A stretch of 64,000 bases of DNA from Pyrrhosoma nymphula (lineage: Eukaryota > Arthropoda > Insecta > Odonata > Coenagrionidae), in contig OY754330.1 of NCBI GenBank assembly GCA_963573305.1, positions 7,998,001-8,062,000 on the forward strand, read 5' to 3'. A program made the translations under genes and the position numbers. The notes below the pieces were generated by a model. The model ran no database searches. It saw only the letters and a list, made by a program, of their open reading frames with translations, and was not told where the DNA came from. Positions within the stretch are counted from its first letter, which is position 1, and each line of letters starts with the position of its first letter. This document shows, piece after piece, positions 50,725-59,708 of this stretch.

Positions 50725-52940
50725 CAATGAATTTTGGCATTGATTTCAATGAAATATTCATCGAACCAACCTCTAATGAAGATTCAGCGGAGGAATGGTG
50801 GACAACTTGAGTGGACGGCAATTGTGTGCCAAAGTTGAAGTTGTCTTTCGGAACAGTGGATGTGCAACCAGTGATGCGCCCCGAGGAAAGCGGGAGAATA
50901 TCCAAGCATATGGGGAGCCTGGTCCAAGTGGTAAATCATGTAAGAGACCTCAAACACGTGAACAAAAGATCATTTTGGATGATAAAGACGTAGCAGATAA
51001 ACGTTAAGCCATCTAATCCTGATTACTCCTTTGGTGATGTGTCCCATAACACATTTTTTGGACTATTTTTTCACAAAGAGAAGTAATCTCTCGTTTAGTA
51101 GTGGAATCGAATGAGTATGCACAGTTCTGCAATTGTGTAAATCCAATCATAACTCCCTAGGAAGTGAAAATGTTTGTTGCAATTCTATTCCAAGGAGAAT
51201 ACAATACGATTCCTAGTAAAAGACACTTTTCGGAGGCAGCGCATGATATGAGAAATGAACTCGTGCATAATTCAATGAGGCGAGACGGATTACTCCAAAT
51301 AAATAGATTCATTCACTGCTGTGACAATATTACCCTTGATGCCACGGATAAAATGTGGAATATGCACCCTCTTATGGGTATGACAAATAAAAAATCTGGC
51401 GAGAATTTCGAAGAAGAGCAGTGCTTGAGTTTTTATGAGTCAATGGAGTCATATTCCAGGAGGCATGGATGTAAACAATTCATTCGAGGGAGGCCCATAA
51501 GATATGGCTGTAGAGTGTGGTGCCTCAATTTCGCCTCCCGATTTGGGTGCCTCCCGATGACTACCTTGTAAATGTTGATGTTTATCAAGTAAATAATCCA
51601 AAGAGAGTGGAAAACGATGAAAAAGAATTCGGAAAAGCAGCATCACCTCTAATAGGAATGATAGACAGTTACAGCTTGATGAAATATCTCCAGGGAAGGA
51701 ATTCTGGTGGAACTGGTACGGTAAGGGAAAATAGAATACCTGAACACTGCCCTCTGAAGTCCTTAAAGGAATTGGCCAAGTTGAAGTGGGAGTCATTTGA
51801 AGCCAAAAGATCCGTGAAAGACAACATGGTCCTAGTGAAGTGGGTGGACAATGCAGTAGTTTCGCTCTAAAAGTGAGAAAAAGAGAACCCTTGTGCCACA
51901 ATCCGATGTTTTTGGGAAATACAATGCATTTACATACTGATTGAATGGACTGGAATATATCCCTTTATCGTATTGGTGTTAGAGGGAAGAAATGGTGGTG
52001 TGGTGTGGGTGCACTTGCTGCAGTCCCCCCCCTATCTCTCTCTGAAGTCCAGAGGCGACAAAGGAGTGGGGGTTCCGGCAAAAGGACCGTTGGGTAAGGA
52101 CCTTCTAGAGCCTTCTACGCCCCGGAAGCTGTGGGATGAGGATGCTTCTCGAAGCATCTTTTCCCCCCGGAAGGTTGGGAGGAGACTCTCTAGAATGTTC
52201 CTTTCCCCCGGAAGCTTCCCCCACTTGGGCCCCTAGAAACCGTATATAAGGCGTGCGTTTCTGGACCAAAGGGAGAGACGGAGGTGGAGACGGAGGCAGA
52301 CGAGAGACTGACGATAACGAGGAGTTCCCACCTACCTCTTGGACAGCCGGGCCGTCAATCTGACCTGAATCCAAGTACCCCCTATCACGCCAATTACCCC
52401 ATACCCCCTCGCAAACTCTGACCTCAGTTCGGCTCCTCCTTCACTCTCCAAACGGCCTCTCCATGGGACTGGGACCACCATGCAATTGTTTGTAACGAAT
52501 TTAGCAATAAAACCACTCAGAAATGAAACCACTGAGCCTTTAATTTAGCGAACGCCCCCACCTAGTGATGTTGGCGTCAGGACGGCGCGACAGTGGTGGC
52601 CCATTTTCAAGTGGATGCTTGATGCCATGATGCACAATGCATGGTTGCTGATGAGGAAGTCAGGAAAAGGTACAACCCACCTGGAGTTCCGATGGGCAGT
52701 TGTGCAGACTTACTGCAAGAAATTCAAAGATCCCCCTAAATCTGTTGGACGTGCACCTGCATCCAGAGGTAGTAGGTATTTGACTGGTTGACACCATATT
52801 GTAAGTGAACTCATCATATGATAATATGTTACTATTGCATTTGATTGCTGTCAGCCGAATTTCTTTTCAGTGTCTCTGATGATATAATGTACGATGGGTA
52901 CAACCACCTCGTGAAATCAACTACCCAGCGGCGTAGGTGA
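50725..52940 (+). pseudogene. piggyBac transposase 3 (PGBD2/3-like), split by a solo LTR
   Basis: ATG at 50725 starts FGIDFNEIFIEP and an acidic stretch. In the next frame VDNLSGRQLCAKVEVVFRN follows, a segment typical of PGBD2/3-like proteins. Then EVKMFVAILFQGEYNTIPSK, MRNELVHNSMRRDGL, LSFYESMESYSRRHGCKQFI (the first catalytic Asp region, D replaced in FYESM), TGTVRENRI, VLVKWVDN and MDWNISLYRIGVRGKKWW. The frame is then cut at 51998 by an LTR and resumes at 52593 with WWPIFKWMLDAMMHNAW and AVVQTYCKKFKDPPKS, ending MYDGYNHLVKS without the zinc finger. Several stops and frameshifts show long decay. It is a third, distinct piggyBac lineage. Confidence 0.85.
51999..52592 (+). mobile_element. 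Solo LTR (gypsy-type) inside piggyBac 3
   Basis: A 594-bp insert begins TGTGGTGTGGG and ends GCGCGACA, flanked by the 4-bp duplication GTGG (51995-51998 and 52593-52596). Removing it rejoins the transposase reading. TATATAAG at about 52241 and AATAAA at about 52505 lie in promoter and polyadenylation order, so its sense strand is +. No internal retroelement genes remain, as after LTR-LTR recombination. It differs in sequence from the LTRs at 42723 and 47500. Confidence 0.88.
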
Positions 52941-52944
52941 AGAA

Positions 52945-53145
52945 ATGAAAGAAAACATAAATGCAGTCACGCTTAGACCAACCTTTAGCATATTCAGCGT
53001 GCAGCACTTCTTTATTCTTCAACGTGGTGCACACCTGCGTTTTTCCACATTTGAATTTCTTTTGCGCCTCCTTTTCATTGCACTGATTTCCTTCGATGAG
53101 TTCTATGATGGAAATTTTGTCCTGCAAACTCAATGCGTTTCTTTA
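52945..53145 (-). pseudogene. Tigger-type CENP-B helix-turn-helix fragment
   Basis: The minus-strand frame NALSLQDKISIIELIEGNQ, NEKEAQKKFKCGKTQV and LKNKEVLHAEYAKG is the N-terminal CENP-B/Psq-like DNA-binding domain of a pogo/Tigger transposase. It is cut off at both ends and abuts the broken 3' end of piggyBac 3. Confidence 0.75.
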
Positions 53146-54229
53146 AGACATTTTACTATCATTATGGATCCAATTACACCACTCGAGGTATTCACTGTGG
53201 ACACCAGGAAATGAATTTATTCGCTACAAGTGAAAATCTGTGACTCAATAAAGGGGAAAATGTGAGAGAGGGTCAGGGGAAAGGCTTGTATAGGCACGTT
53301 GATTCGCTTGGTCTACTGGGTGGTTGTGAATGACAGTTGGCCTATGAAGAACCGGAGTAAATGCAGAGGGAAGGAAGGAAGGGATGGGGATGGGAGGAAA
53401 TGTGGGGGAAGAAACGGTGGGCCTGGAAAATCAGGTGTGTAGAGAGTAAGATTAGTCATAATAGCCAAGACAATAACATCACGAAAAAACCCCCAGTTCA
53501 AGGATCAGCTATCTCCAGGCACTTGCACTAACCTGGGCATCCTGTGGTGCATAACAATCTAGCGAAAAATAGCAGAAGCATGAGAAAGGGAAGGATGGGA
53601 GGGTGGAAACATTTTCACCAACTGTCGAGCCCCCCTACCGTGTTACTCTACCAATAGGTAGTGGCATTCCCTTCTATTCAACTCCCTCCCGCACATTCCC
53701 CTCCTTGAAAATTCAATTCTGGGAAGACCTAGTGTGGCAATCCGTAAGTGTGCTCGAGTGAAAATTGCAATTCCATAATAAACAGGTGAAAAATTCATGT
53801 CTTAGAACAAATATTGTCCCTTTGCCGCGTTGAGCAGGATCTGTTAAATGTAGGTTCAATTATTTGGGAATTGTTGTGTCGCAGGTCGAGACTAAGAAAA
53901 TTTTCCGTAATGGACAAATTTCCGCTGTATATAGGGTCGTTTTAGACAGTTTTCACTGTATATAATTGAAACCAACTGTGTGTGAAACCAACCAAATGTG
54001 CTGTTAGGGATATTTCTTCATACCACTTTGTGTAATAAAGCTCCAACCGAGTTAGTTTTTCACATCCGAGACTAGGGGATAACTGTTCGAAAATAATGGA
54101 CATTCTACCCTCAAAAGTGATAATGAAGAAAATGTCCATGATTTATCCCTAAGTACCGAAGGAAAAAGTCGCTATATGTAGGTAGCAGGTATATATTTGT
54201 AGGTCATTGGGCTTACTAAATAATAACGC
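53146..54229. other. Intergenic DNA, nothing recognised
   Basis: Mixed composition with a GGAAGGAAGG-type purine run near 53360-53420. No coding similarity was found on either strand. Confidence 0.4.
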
Positions 54230-54490
54230 CGTTTCGTGGTAGAAGAGCGCGATTTATGGTCCGAGAGGTTTATACAGTACGTGAGGCGCGAGTGAGCGCG
54301 ATAATCTCTTTTTCTCGATGGCGGGCGAAGTGCTCTCAAGACGGTCGGTTATCAACTCTCGCAAATCCCGCTTTTAGTTGCTCGCCACATCGCGCGCGCC
54401 CTCTGTTGTCCGGGCTGGAGAAATGCCATCAGTCGCCCAACCTGGTCCAACCCGGCCCAACCTGCCGAACGTATTCGCATGGCCGCCATA
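54230..54490 (+). promoter_or_regulatory. CpG-rich block, possible promoter region
   Basis: GCGCGAT, GGCGCGAGTGAGCGCG, CATCGCGCGCGCCC and similar words cluster here, against AT-rich, CpG-poor surroundings. It lies 1.7-1.9 kb upstream of the signal-peptide exon at 56156, whose immediate upstream sequence looks like a splice acceptor. It may therefore hold the promoter and first non-coding exon of that gene. No TATA box or transcript evidence supports this further. Confidence 0.3.
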
Positions 54491-54516
54491 TGTATAGCCG
54501 CTACCTATACAAATAG

Positions 54517-54551
54517 CAAGGAGTCTATATTAATGTAATATAGACTCCTTG
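54517..54551. repeat. Perfect palindrome with 16-bp arms
   Basis: CAAGGAGTCTATATTA at 54517-54532 is followed by ATG and its exact reverse complement at 54536-54551. Function unknown; possibly a minimal fold-back or a transposon footprint. Confidence 0.8.
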
Positions 54552-56155
54552 AATAATTAATGTAATGGAAATTTTGTCATCATTTTTAAGATATAAAAAA
54601 TGGCTTTTTCAAATATGTATCTCTATCCGAAAGACGTTATGTCGTGTCACTGGATGAGATGATTTGGGGACAGAAATGGGATAGGTGGGGATAGGGTTGA
54701 TAGGATTAACGCTTATCCCTCATCTATCCGTGTGTTCCTACGAAGAATATATACCTCATGTGCCGGCTATTATACAGTCACGAAAATTGACTTCATCCAT
54801 TCAAAGGGCTCCAATAACTTTCTCTGGCCGCTTGATACGTACTCTTTTCGGAATTTTCTTTCAACAGGTGGTACGCTCGGTCGTTGAAGTCTCTTTTTGT
54901 ACTCGGCGATTTCAGCACAATTCATTCGCTTCTGAAATATAAGAGATGGAGACCTTGGGTTAGATTAGGTGCTTAATATTAAAATCTGAAATTCGATACG
55001 ATTGGCTTAGTCATTTATTCACTGTAGTTGCAAAATTATTCCGGCATGCAGCTTCGAAAGCGTCGAACCGCTTATATTGCTTTGACTTCGTCAATACTAA
55101 TTGTAAAGCATATTTTCTGGAAATCAATTTTTTGGAAATGCTGTAATGCAATAGCCTTTTTATTAGCTCTAGTTTTTAACCATAAACAAAGAGAAAATGT
55201 TTGAATCAGCAGAAGGAACTAAATCTAGAATAAAGCGACAGAAAAAGTCCTTGCGACTGTATTCCAGGAATAATGGATTCATTGTAATGACAGTAAGACG
55301 TCACTTCATCTTGTGCAGTGATTTCTCAGAAAATGGAATTTTAAAAATGATGCAATTTCGCTTTCATTGAACACTCCATACTTGGGCTGCGTTGGAGGTC
55401 ACTGTTGGTACGCCCACCTGTTAGCGATACGCCCACATGAAGTGGACCCGTAGCGGACATTTTATTTGTAATCGAGACTGCTGAATCTGAGGAGCCTTTT
55501 ATGTTTTCAGGGTATTTTCCAAATTTATTTTCACGTCGAGATCAGAAGGTCTCTGAAGATGAGTTTGAAGCTTATTTGACATGACATGTATTAATTGATT
55601 AGTGTTGTTTTGACGGCCTAATTCATTTGTCAACTAAAGCGACTGCTCAAGGTATTTTTTTAAATAGTGGTATCTGCATTGCGTGATATTATTGTTTAAT
55701 CTTATCATGTGATTAGGGCCAACAACATAAACTAAAAGGACATAAATTACGAATCAAACTACTTATAGTTGACAAATAACATGTCATGTTTTTTTCCGTG
55801 ACAAACATTTGCTAAGCAATGTCAGTATTGTCAGTGCTAACATTTGTGAAACCGTAAAGCTATCTATTTAGATGTTCTGCATTAAATAATCTCAAAACTA
55901 ATTACCTAATCGTTAGTCTGTTTTTTTAATATTACTTATCATGAGAGTATGTGCTACATGTCTCCTCAGCTGCGAAATATTTTTACAGCATTGGCTATGT
56001 AGCCCTACTATGAGTTTATCCTTAAGCTGAATTATCGCACTGAGAGAAACGATCTGTTGAAGTTTTATAAGTTTAATGCCTGTAAGTTAGGTAAACTGGT
56101 GTTTACTGGAAATATTCCATAATATTTCTTTTTTCCTATAGAAATCCACTTGAAA
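54552..56155. other. Upstream region of the A2M/TEP-like gene, unassigned
   Basis: AT-rich with no recognised protein. TTATTTCTTTTTTCCTATAG ending near 56141 is a plausible acceptor 14 bp before the ATG of the next gene, suggesting a spliced 5' UTR. Confidence 0.4.
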
Positions 56156-56238
56156 ATGGGGTTTTCTGTGAATTGTTGGTGGCTGCTGGTGCCTATACTT
56201 AGCAGCGCGTGGTTTTGTAATTCCAATGCTCAACAGAG
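56156..56238 (+). CDS. A2M/CD109/TEP-family protein, exon 1 (signal peptide)
   Basis: From ATG 56156 the exon encodes MGFSVNCWWLLVPILSSAWF and then CNSNAQQ: a short start, a hydrophobic core and small residues, an evident secretion signal. It ends in phase 2 (AG) before GTAAGA. Joining to the acceptor at 59518 gives AGT (Ser) and an uninterrupted frame. A pyrimidine tract plus TATAG just upstream suggests that the 5' UTR is itself spliced. The family comprises large secreted or GPI-linked thioester proteins acting as protease traps or complement-like opsonins. Confidence 0.75.
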
Positions 56239-56439
56239 GTAAGATGAATGACATTTCAGTTTTATATTCACTCCATATGACGGAAAGCTACCAACACTTG
56301 TTTCTTAATTAGTTACTATCAAGAATGGTTAATTGACTTAAGAGAAGTGTGTGGAATTAGCACTAGGGGTTTTTATGGAAATATTTTTTTGTGCGTGCCT
56401 TAGATTCCAGTTTTCAAAACGTGTGTTGTGGAAAAGGTC

Positions 56440-57010
56440 TTGTATTTGTAATGAGGTTGGCACTCCACGTGGGTTAGCTCCACAGGGAAACTACTTTATG
56501 CATACAATCCGTCTCTTGAAATCCGTTTTTGCAAGGTTGGGAGTTCCAGCTGTAGTAATGTTGGGTGGGGGTCGAGCAATCTTACTTTGGCTCTATTAAA
56601 ACGATTTGCGAAAGACTGGAATTTTATTCATGATACATCCAATACCTGGGTATTCCCAATCCAATGGTATGTCAGAAATGCACATTCAGGCCATAAAAAA
56701 GCCCTCAGTTTTACTGGAGCTTCAAAGTACTCCCGTTCTCCAGCACGGTTGTTGATGGAGCGGAGACTTAGGGAGTGTGCTTCCCATCCTTCCACGTATC
56801 CTTGACCCTGTAACTTGTGACCGTGCTGCAGTCATGTCATCATCCCTTATAACAATGCAGGAGGAGCAAAAACTGCATTATGATATGAGGGCACTAAAAA
56901 GTGAGGAACTGCAATTGTCAGGGGCAGTTAGAAAGCGGAGGCTGGCAGTCAAGGGTGCCTTATCATGTTCTATGTCCTGCCAATCGTCCATGCTCTTGTA
57001 CATGTAAAAT
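56440..57010 (+). pseudogene. Ty3/gypsy integrase remnant in intron 1
   Basis: Across three frames the order is SVFARLGVPAVVM (with GGGRA where the second Asp region DNG/DGG lies), KDWNFIHDTSNTWVFPIQW or in the next frame IHPIPGYSQSNGMSEMHIQ and AIKKAL (the glutamate-containing NG..E motif), ARLLMERRLR, LPILPRILDPV and MQEEQKLHYDMRA. This is the distal integrase core and linker of gypsy-type Pol. Multiple frameshifts show it is inactive. Confidence 0.8.
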
Positions 57011-57674
57011 AAAGATGCCCAATGGGAAAATTTTGGAGAATTCCTCAATGGTCCTGACCTGAGAGGTTTGTTAAGCGTTTCAGGCGTAATCCATGAGGGG
57101 GGCTCTGTTGCAGTGGCGGATACATATGGGGGATGCGGGGGGCGGGCGCCCCCCACTTGCAGGGCCGCCCCCGCCAGTCAGCCCGCACTCTATTTGTTCG
57201 TGTCTTTTGTCAGTCGTGGTCTGTCGAGTTATCGAGTAGTTGTACTTTCTTATGTAGCATGCGTCCGCGTCATCGTATTTTATACGTTTCTGTCTGGCAC
57301 ATAGCTAACCTACGAGAAAATTCGCGGCCATTCTATTGATCTCGATACGTTATTCCGTTTGGAATTTGTTCGAGAAAAGTCACGAATATTCTACTGTTTG
57401 TATTTGTTCACACTCCTTAAAAGTCTGGAAGCGAACATTCTGGCACCGAATGTTCTCGAAACAACCGAGCTACATATATAAGGGAAGCAGAGTCGCTTCC
57501 AGGCAGTCAGTTTGAAAGCTACAATCGTCGCGATAACTTGCGCCTCCCCCCCCCCTTGAGTTTCTTCTGTATCTGCCACTGCTCTTTTGGTACTAGTGAC
57601 TGCTACTATGAAAGGAATATGTTAAGAGGGATACTAGGTGCTAGACAGTGTAACTAATGGGACTAATATATATA
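57011..57674. other. Intron DNA, unassigned
   Basis: It holds a moderately GC-rich block (57110-57185, GGGGGGCGGGCGCCCCCC palindrome near 57137-57154) and a related C-run at 57546-57555. No gene is recognised. Confidence 0.4.
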
Positions 57675-57699
57675 CATATATATATAGAAGACTTACTGG

Positions 57700-57729
57700 G
57701 ACGTTTCGGGCATGCAGGCCCTTCTTCTG
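57700..57729 (-). ncRNA. Hammerhead-like motif, left arm
   Basis: Minus strand: CAGAAGA (core T4 replaced by A), extra A, stem II GGGC/GCCC, GAAAC, stem III ACGT, GUC. The core mutation probably inactivates it. Confidence 0.5.
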
Positions 57730-57733
57730 CTTT

Positions 57734-57783
<50 letters not shown>

Positions 57784-57787
57784 AAAG

Positions 57788-57817
57788 CTGAAGAAGGGCC
57801 TGCATGCCCGAAACGTC
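57788..57817 (+). ncRNA. Hammerhead-like motif, right arm
   Basis: Core CTGAAGA (N7 = A), extra A, stem II GGGC/GCCC with a 6-nt loop, GAAAC, minimal stem III ACGT and a GUC cleavage triplet ending at 57817. Flanking TATAGAA and TTCTATA can pair as the far part of stem I. Confidence 0.65.
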
Positions 57818-57838
57818 CCAGTAAGTCTTCTATATATA

Positions 57839-57880
<42 letters not shown>

Positions 57881-58068
57881 GTCTTGGTAGAAAATCGCTC
57901 TCGGCGACGATGCACATGCATAAATAAAACAGTGATACACTAAACAAACACAGAAACACGCAAAAAGGACACTCACAAAAGAAAACTTTTACGTTTCGGC
58001 GTCAGGACGCCATCGTCAGCGGTAGAGGAATGATGAGTCCATATATATATATATATATTTTTTTTTTT
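57839..58068 (-). mobile_element. PLE 3' tail fragment
   Basis: After a (TA)n tract, a tail-like sequence with repeated A-rich words ends in a third hammerhead-like motif (57990-58019) and another (TA)n/poly(T) tract at 58041-58070. There is no coding sequence. Called PLE by the shared motif only. Confidence 0.5.
57990..58019 (-). ncRNA. Hammerhead-like motif in PLE tail
   Basis: Minus strand: CTGACGA (N7 = C), extra T, stem II GGCGT/ACGCC, GAAAC, stem III ACGT, then A (GUA) at the predicted cleavage position. Core bases are intact; a matching stem I is weak. Confidence 0.6.
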
Positions 58069-58350
58069 TTTCGTTCACTCACTCACACACCACCTTTTAG
58101 ACGAATAAATATATAATAATTTGAACAGAAGGTGAAAGAAAGAGATAGGAAACATGTAACTAAAATTGGACGAAGACACTGGTGATGTGGAAGATGGTAA
58201 AGCCGAGAAATCAGAAGGTAAAAATGTGCCGTGGCCGGGACTCGAACCCGGAACCTTTAGTTACATGTTTCCTATCTCTTTCTTTCACCTTCTGTTCAAA
58301 TTATTATATATTTATTCGCCTAATGGCGGTGTGTGAGTGAGTGAACGAAA
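58069..58350. repeat. Fold-back with truncated tRNA-SINE copy
   Basis: Arms 58069-58164 and 58256-58350 are inverted copies of about 95 bp (AGTTACATGTTTCCTATCTC and a TTTCGTTCACTCACTC-type outer end). Between them is the minus-strand 3' half of a tRNA-like head (CCGGGTTCGAGTCCCGG reading on the minus strand) with its body. The structure implies one SINE copy inserted or templated against another in opposite orientation. Confidence 0.75.
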
Positions 58351-58569
58351 TGTATGGCCGAACCGGCTCTTTTCCTCTTCAGTTCATGTACCTATCTCTG
58401 TCCGACTCTCTGTGTGAATGAACTCATCTTTGCTTTCTTCTTGTGTCCGTGTCTAATTCTTCTCTCTTGGTGATGGCTGCCCTTGTGTGCCATCTAGAGG
58501 CCACGGCTACGGGCTCAAGCTTGGATTCTTTGTTATAAGCCCCAGCTGAAATCAAGGTAAACCTAAGTG

Positions 58570-58642
58570 TCCTGGTAGCTCAAGTGGTAGAGCACTCGGC
58601 GCGAAATCGGGAGGTTCCGGGTTCGAGTCCCGGCCACGGCAC
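58570..58642 (+). tRNA. tRNA-like head of the SINE (not a functional tRNA)
   Basis: It folds as a cloverleaf: acceptor GTCCTGG with CCACGGC (one mismatch), D stem GCTC/GAGC, anticodon stem CTCGG/TCGGG with loop CGCGAAA, T arm CCGGG-TTCGAGT-CCCGG. Position 33 is G instead of the invariant U, and the short variable loop does not suit the apparent CGA (Ser) anticodon. It is therefore a SINE promoter head or pseudogene. Confidence 0.6.
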
Positions 58643-58768
58643 ATTTTTACCCTCTGATTTCTCGGCTTTACCATCTTCCACATCACCAGTGTCTTCGTCC
58701 AATTTTAGTTACATGTTTCCTATCTCTTTCTTTCACCTTCTGTTCAAATAATTATATATATATATATA
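58570..58768 (+). mobile_element. tRNA-derived SINE
   Basis: A tRNA-like head (58570-58642) carries RNA polymerase III A box TAGCTCAAGTGG and B box GGTTCGAGTCC. It is followed by a 110-bp unrelated body and an (AT)n tail. The body (CTTTACCATCTTCCACATCA) recurs in reverse complement at 58150-58230. A separate 5'-truncated copy lies in the fold-back just upstream. Confidence 0.75.
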
Positions 58769-59018
58769 ACGGGGAAGGTTACAGTGCATTGGTTTGTGTC
58801 TGATAACTTTATGAATAGCTGGATTATAAAACATTTATGAGGCTCTCTGAATGTGATCACGGCAAAAGGCCATCTACTTCTCACCCTTGCACAGGTGGAT
58901 GGAACTTTGGGAGAATAAAATTGTGGGTATTTACATTCTTGTTCATCTATTTACTAATGCAATTTTGTGAATGAATTCTTCATGGGATTCCCACCAGGTG
59001 AGTGGTTCAGCTAAAGCT

Positions 59019-59053
59019 GACGTTCCAATGGCTAACTCTGCCATCGTCCTCAG
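59019..59053 (-). ncRNA. Hammerhead-like motif, left arm of tail dimer
   Basis: Minus strand: CTGAGGA (N7 = G), extra C, stem II GATGGC/GCCATT, then GGAAC in place of GAAAC, stem III ACGT and GUC. The GAAAC box change makes activity doubtful. Confidence 0.5.
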
Positions 59054-59074
59054 GGCATCAGGGCACTCAACGCC

Positions 59075-59109
59075 CTGAGGACGATGGCAGAGTTAGCCAT
59101 TGGAACGTC
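59075..59109 (+). ncRNA. Hammerhead-like motif, right arm of tail dimer
   Basis: Same as its inverted partner: CTGAGGA, extra C, stem II GATGGC/GCCATT, GGAAC, ACGT, GUC ending at 59109. Confidence 0.5.
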
Positions 59110-59518
59110 AGTTTTAGCTGAACAACTCACCTGGTGGGAAACCCGTGAAGAATTCATTCTAATCGTGCACCAGGAAAGCACCAAGTCTTACATAATGCAA
59201 CTTTCCTCAATGCTGAGAAACATGGTGAAATGCATGCTTGTGCATGAGGGTTTTCATGGTAAATACATACATATGGGTGTTTTATTGTACATACATACAA
59301 ATGAATTTATCTGAAAGGTGGGTGCAAAAAGTGTGGAAGTTTAGGGTCTTCCTACACATCCACCCAAGCACGTGAACTCAAGAAAGTGAGACCTAAAACT
59401 TCATCTTACCTCCACACTTTTTACTTACAAGCTTATTATTATGTACTCCCCTCATCACCTGCAGAAGAAAGTTAACAGTCCTAAGTATGACCATTGTTCA
59501 TTATGTATTTCCCTGCAG

Positions 59519-59708
59519 TGTCCTCACGGTGATTGCTCCTAATGTGGTGAGGCCTCACTCGGACTACGTTGCCGCTGTTGCTCTTCATGGCGGTTTGTCG
59601 AGAACCGATGAAGCTGTCACTGTTGAGGTCAAGGATGATAAGGGTTCTTATCAGAAAACAAAGACAGTACCCATAAGAAGAGGAGTCAGCACAGTTGCTA
59701 GGATCACT
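59519..59708 (+). CDS. A2M/CD109/TEP-family protein, exon 2 (start of MG1)
   Basis: The acceptor TTTCCCTGCAG ends at 59518 and the donor GTAAGT begins at 59709. With AG from exon 1 it encodes SVLTVIAPNVVRPHSDYVAA, VALHGG and a stretch ending GVSTVARIT, 64 codons, closing in phase 0. The V.AP..VRP.SDY..AV.LHG pattern is the first macroglobulin-like domain of arthropod CD109/TEP/A2M proteins. Later exons, including the thioester region, must lie beyond 64000. Assignment to the family is good; the exact subfamily is not resolvable from 91 residues. Confidence 0.78.

Larger units (their letters stand above)
57679..57838. repeat. Inverted pair of PLE-like ends separated by (TA)n
   Basis: Arms of about 60 bp (57679-57738 and 57779-57838) are near-perfect inverted copies containing GGGCCTGCATGCCCGAAACG. 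A (TA)n tract forms the loop and further (TA)n tracts flank both sides. Each arm contains a hammerhead-like motif. It probably represents two PLE tails inserted in opposite orientation. Confidence 0.8.
58969..59159. repeat. Inverted dimer of PLE tails, 88-bp arms
   Basis: Arms 58969-59056 and 59072-59159 are inverted copies with few mismatches and a 15-nt loop. Each contains GGACGATGGCAGAGTTAGCC and CACCTGGTGGGAAACCC-like sequence. A related single tail is found at 39353-39440. It lies 360 bp upstream of the A2M/TEP exon 2. Confidence 0.85.

Noticed and set aside
49832..53200. Complete piggyBac 3 with both ends
   Set aside because: Only a left TTAA end is visible; no inverted partner was found near 52940-53200, where a Tigger fragment begins.
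57693..57959. Open frames in the (TA)n region encoding YIYIYI runs on both strands
   Set aside because: Pure microsatellite translation; no coding meaning.
58570..58642. Functional tRNA-Ser(CGA)
   Set aside because: No U33, acceptor mismatch and no long variable arm; it continues directly into a SINE body with an AT tail.
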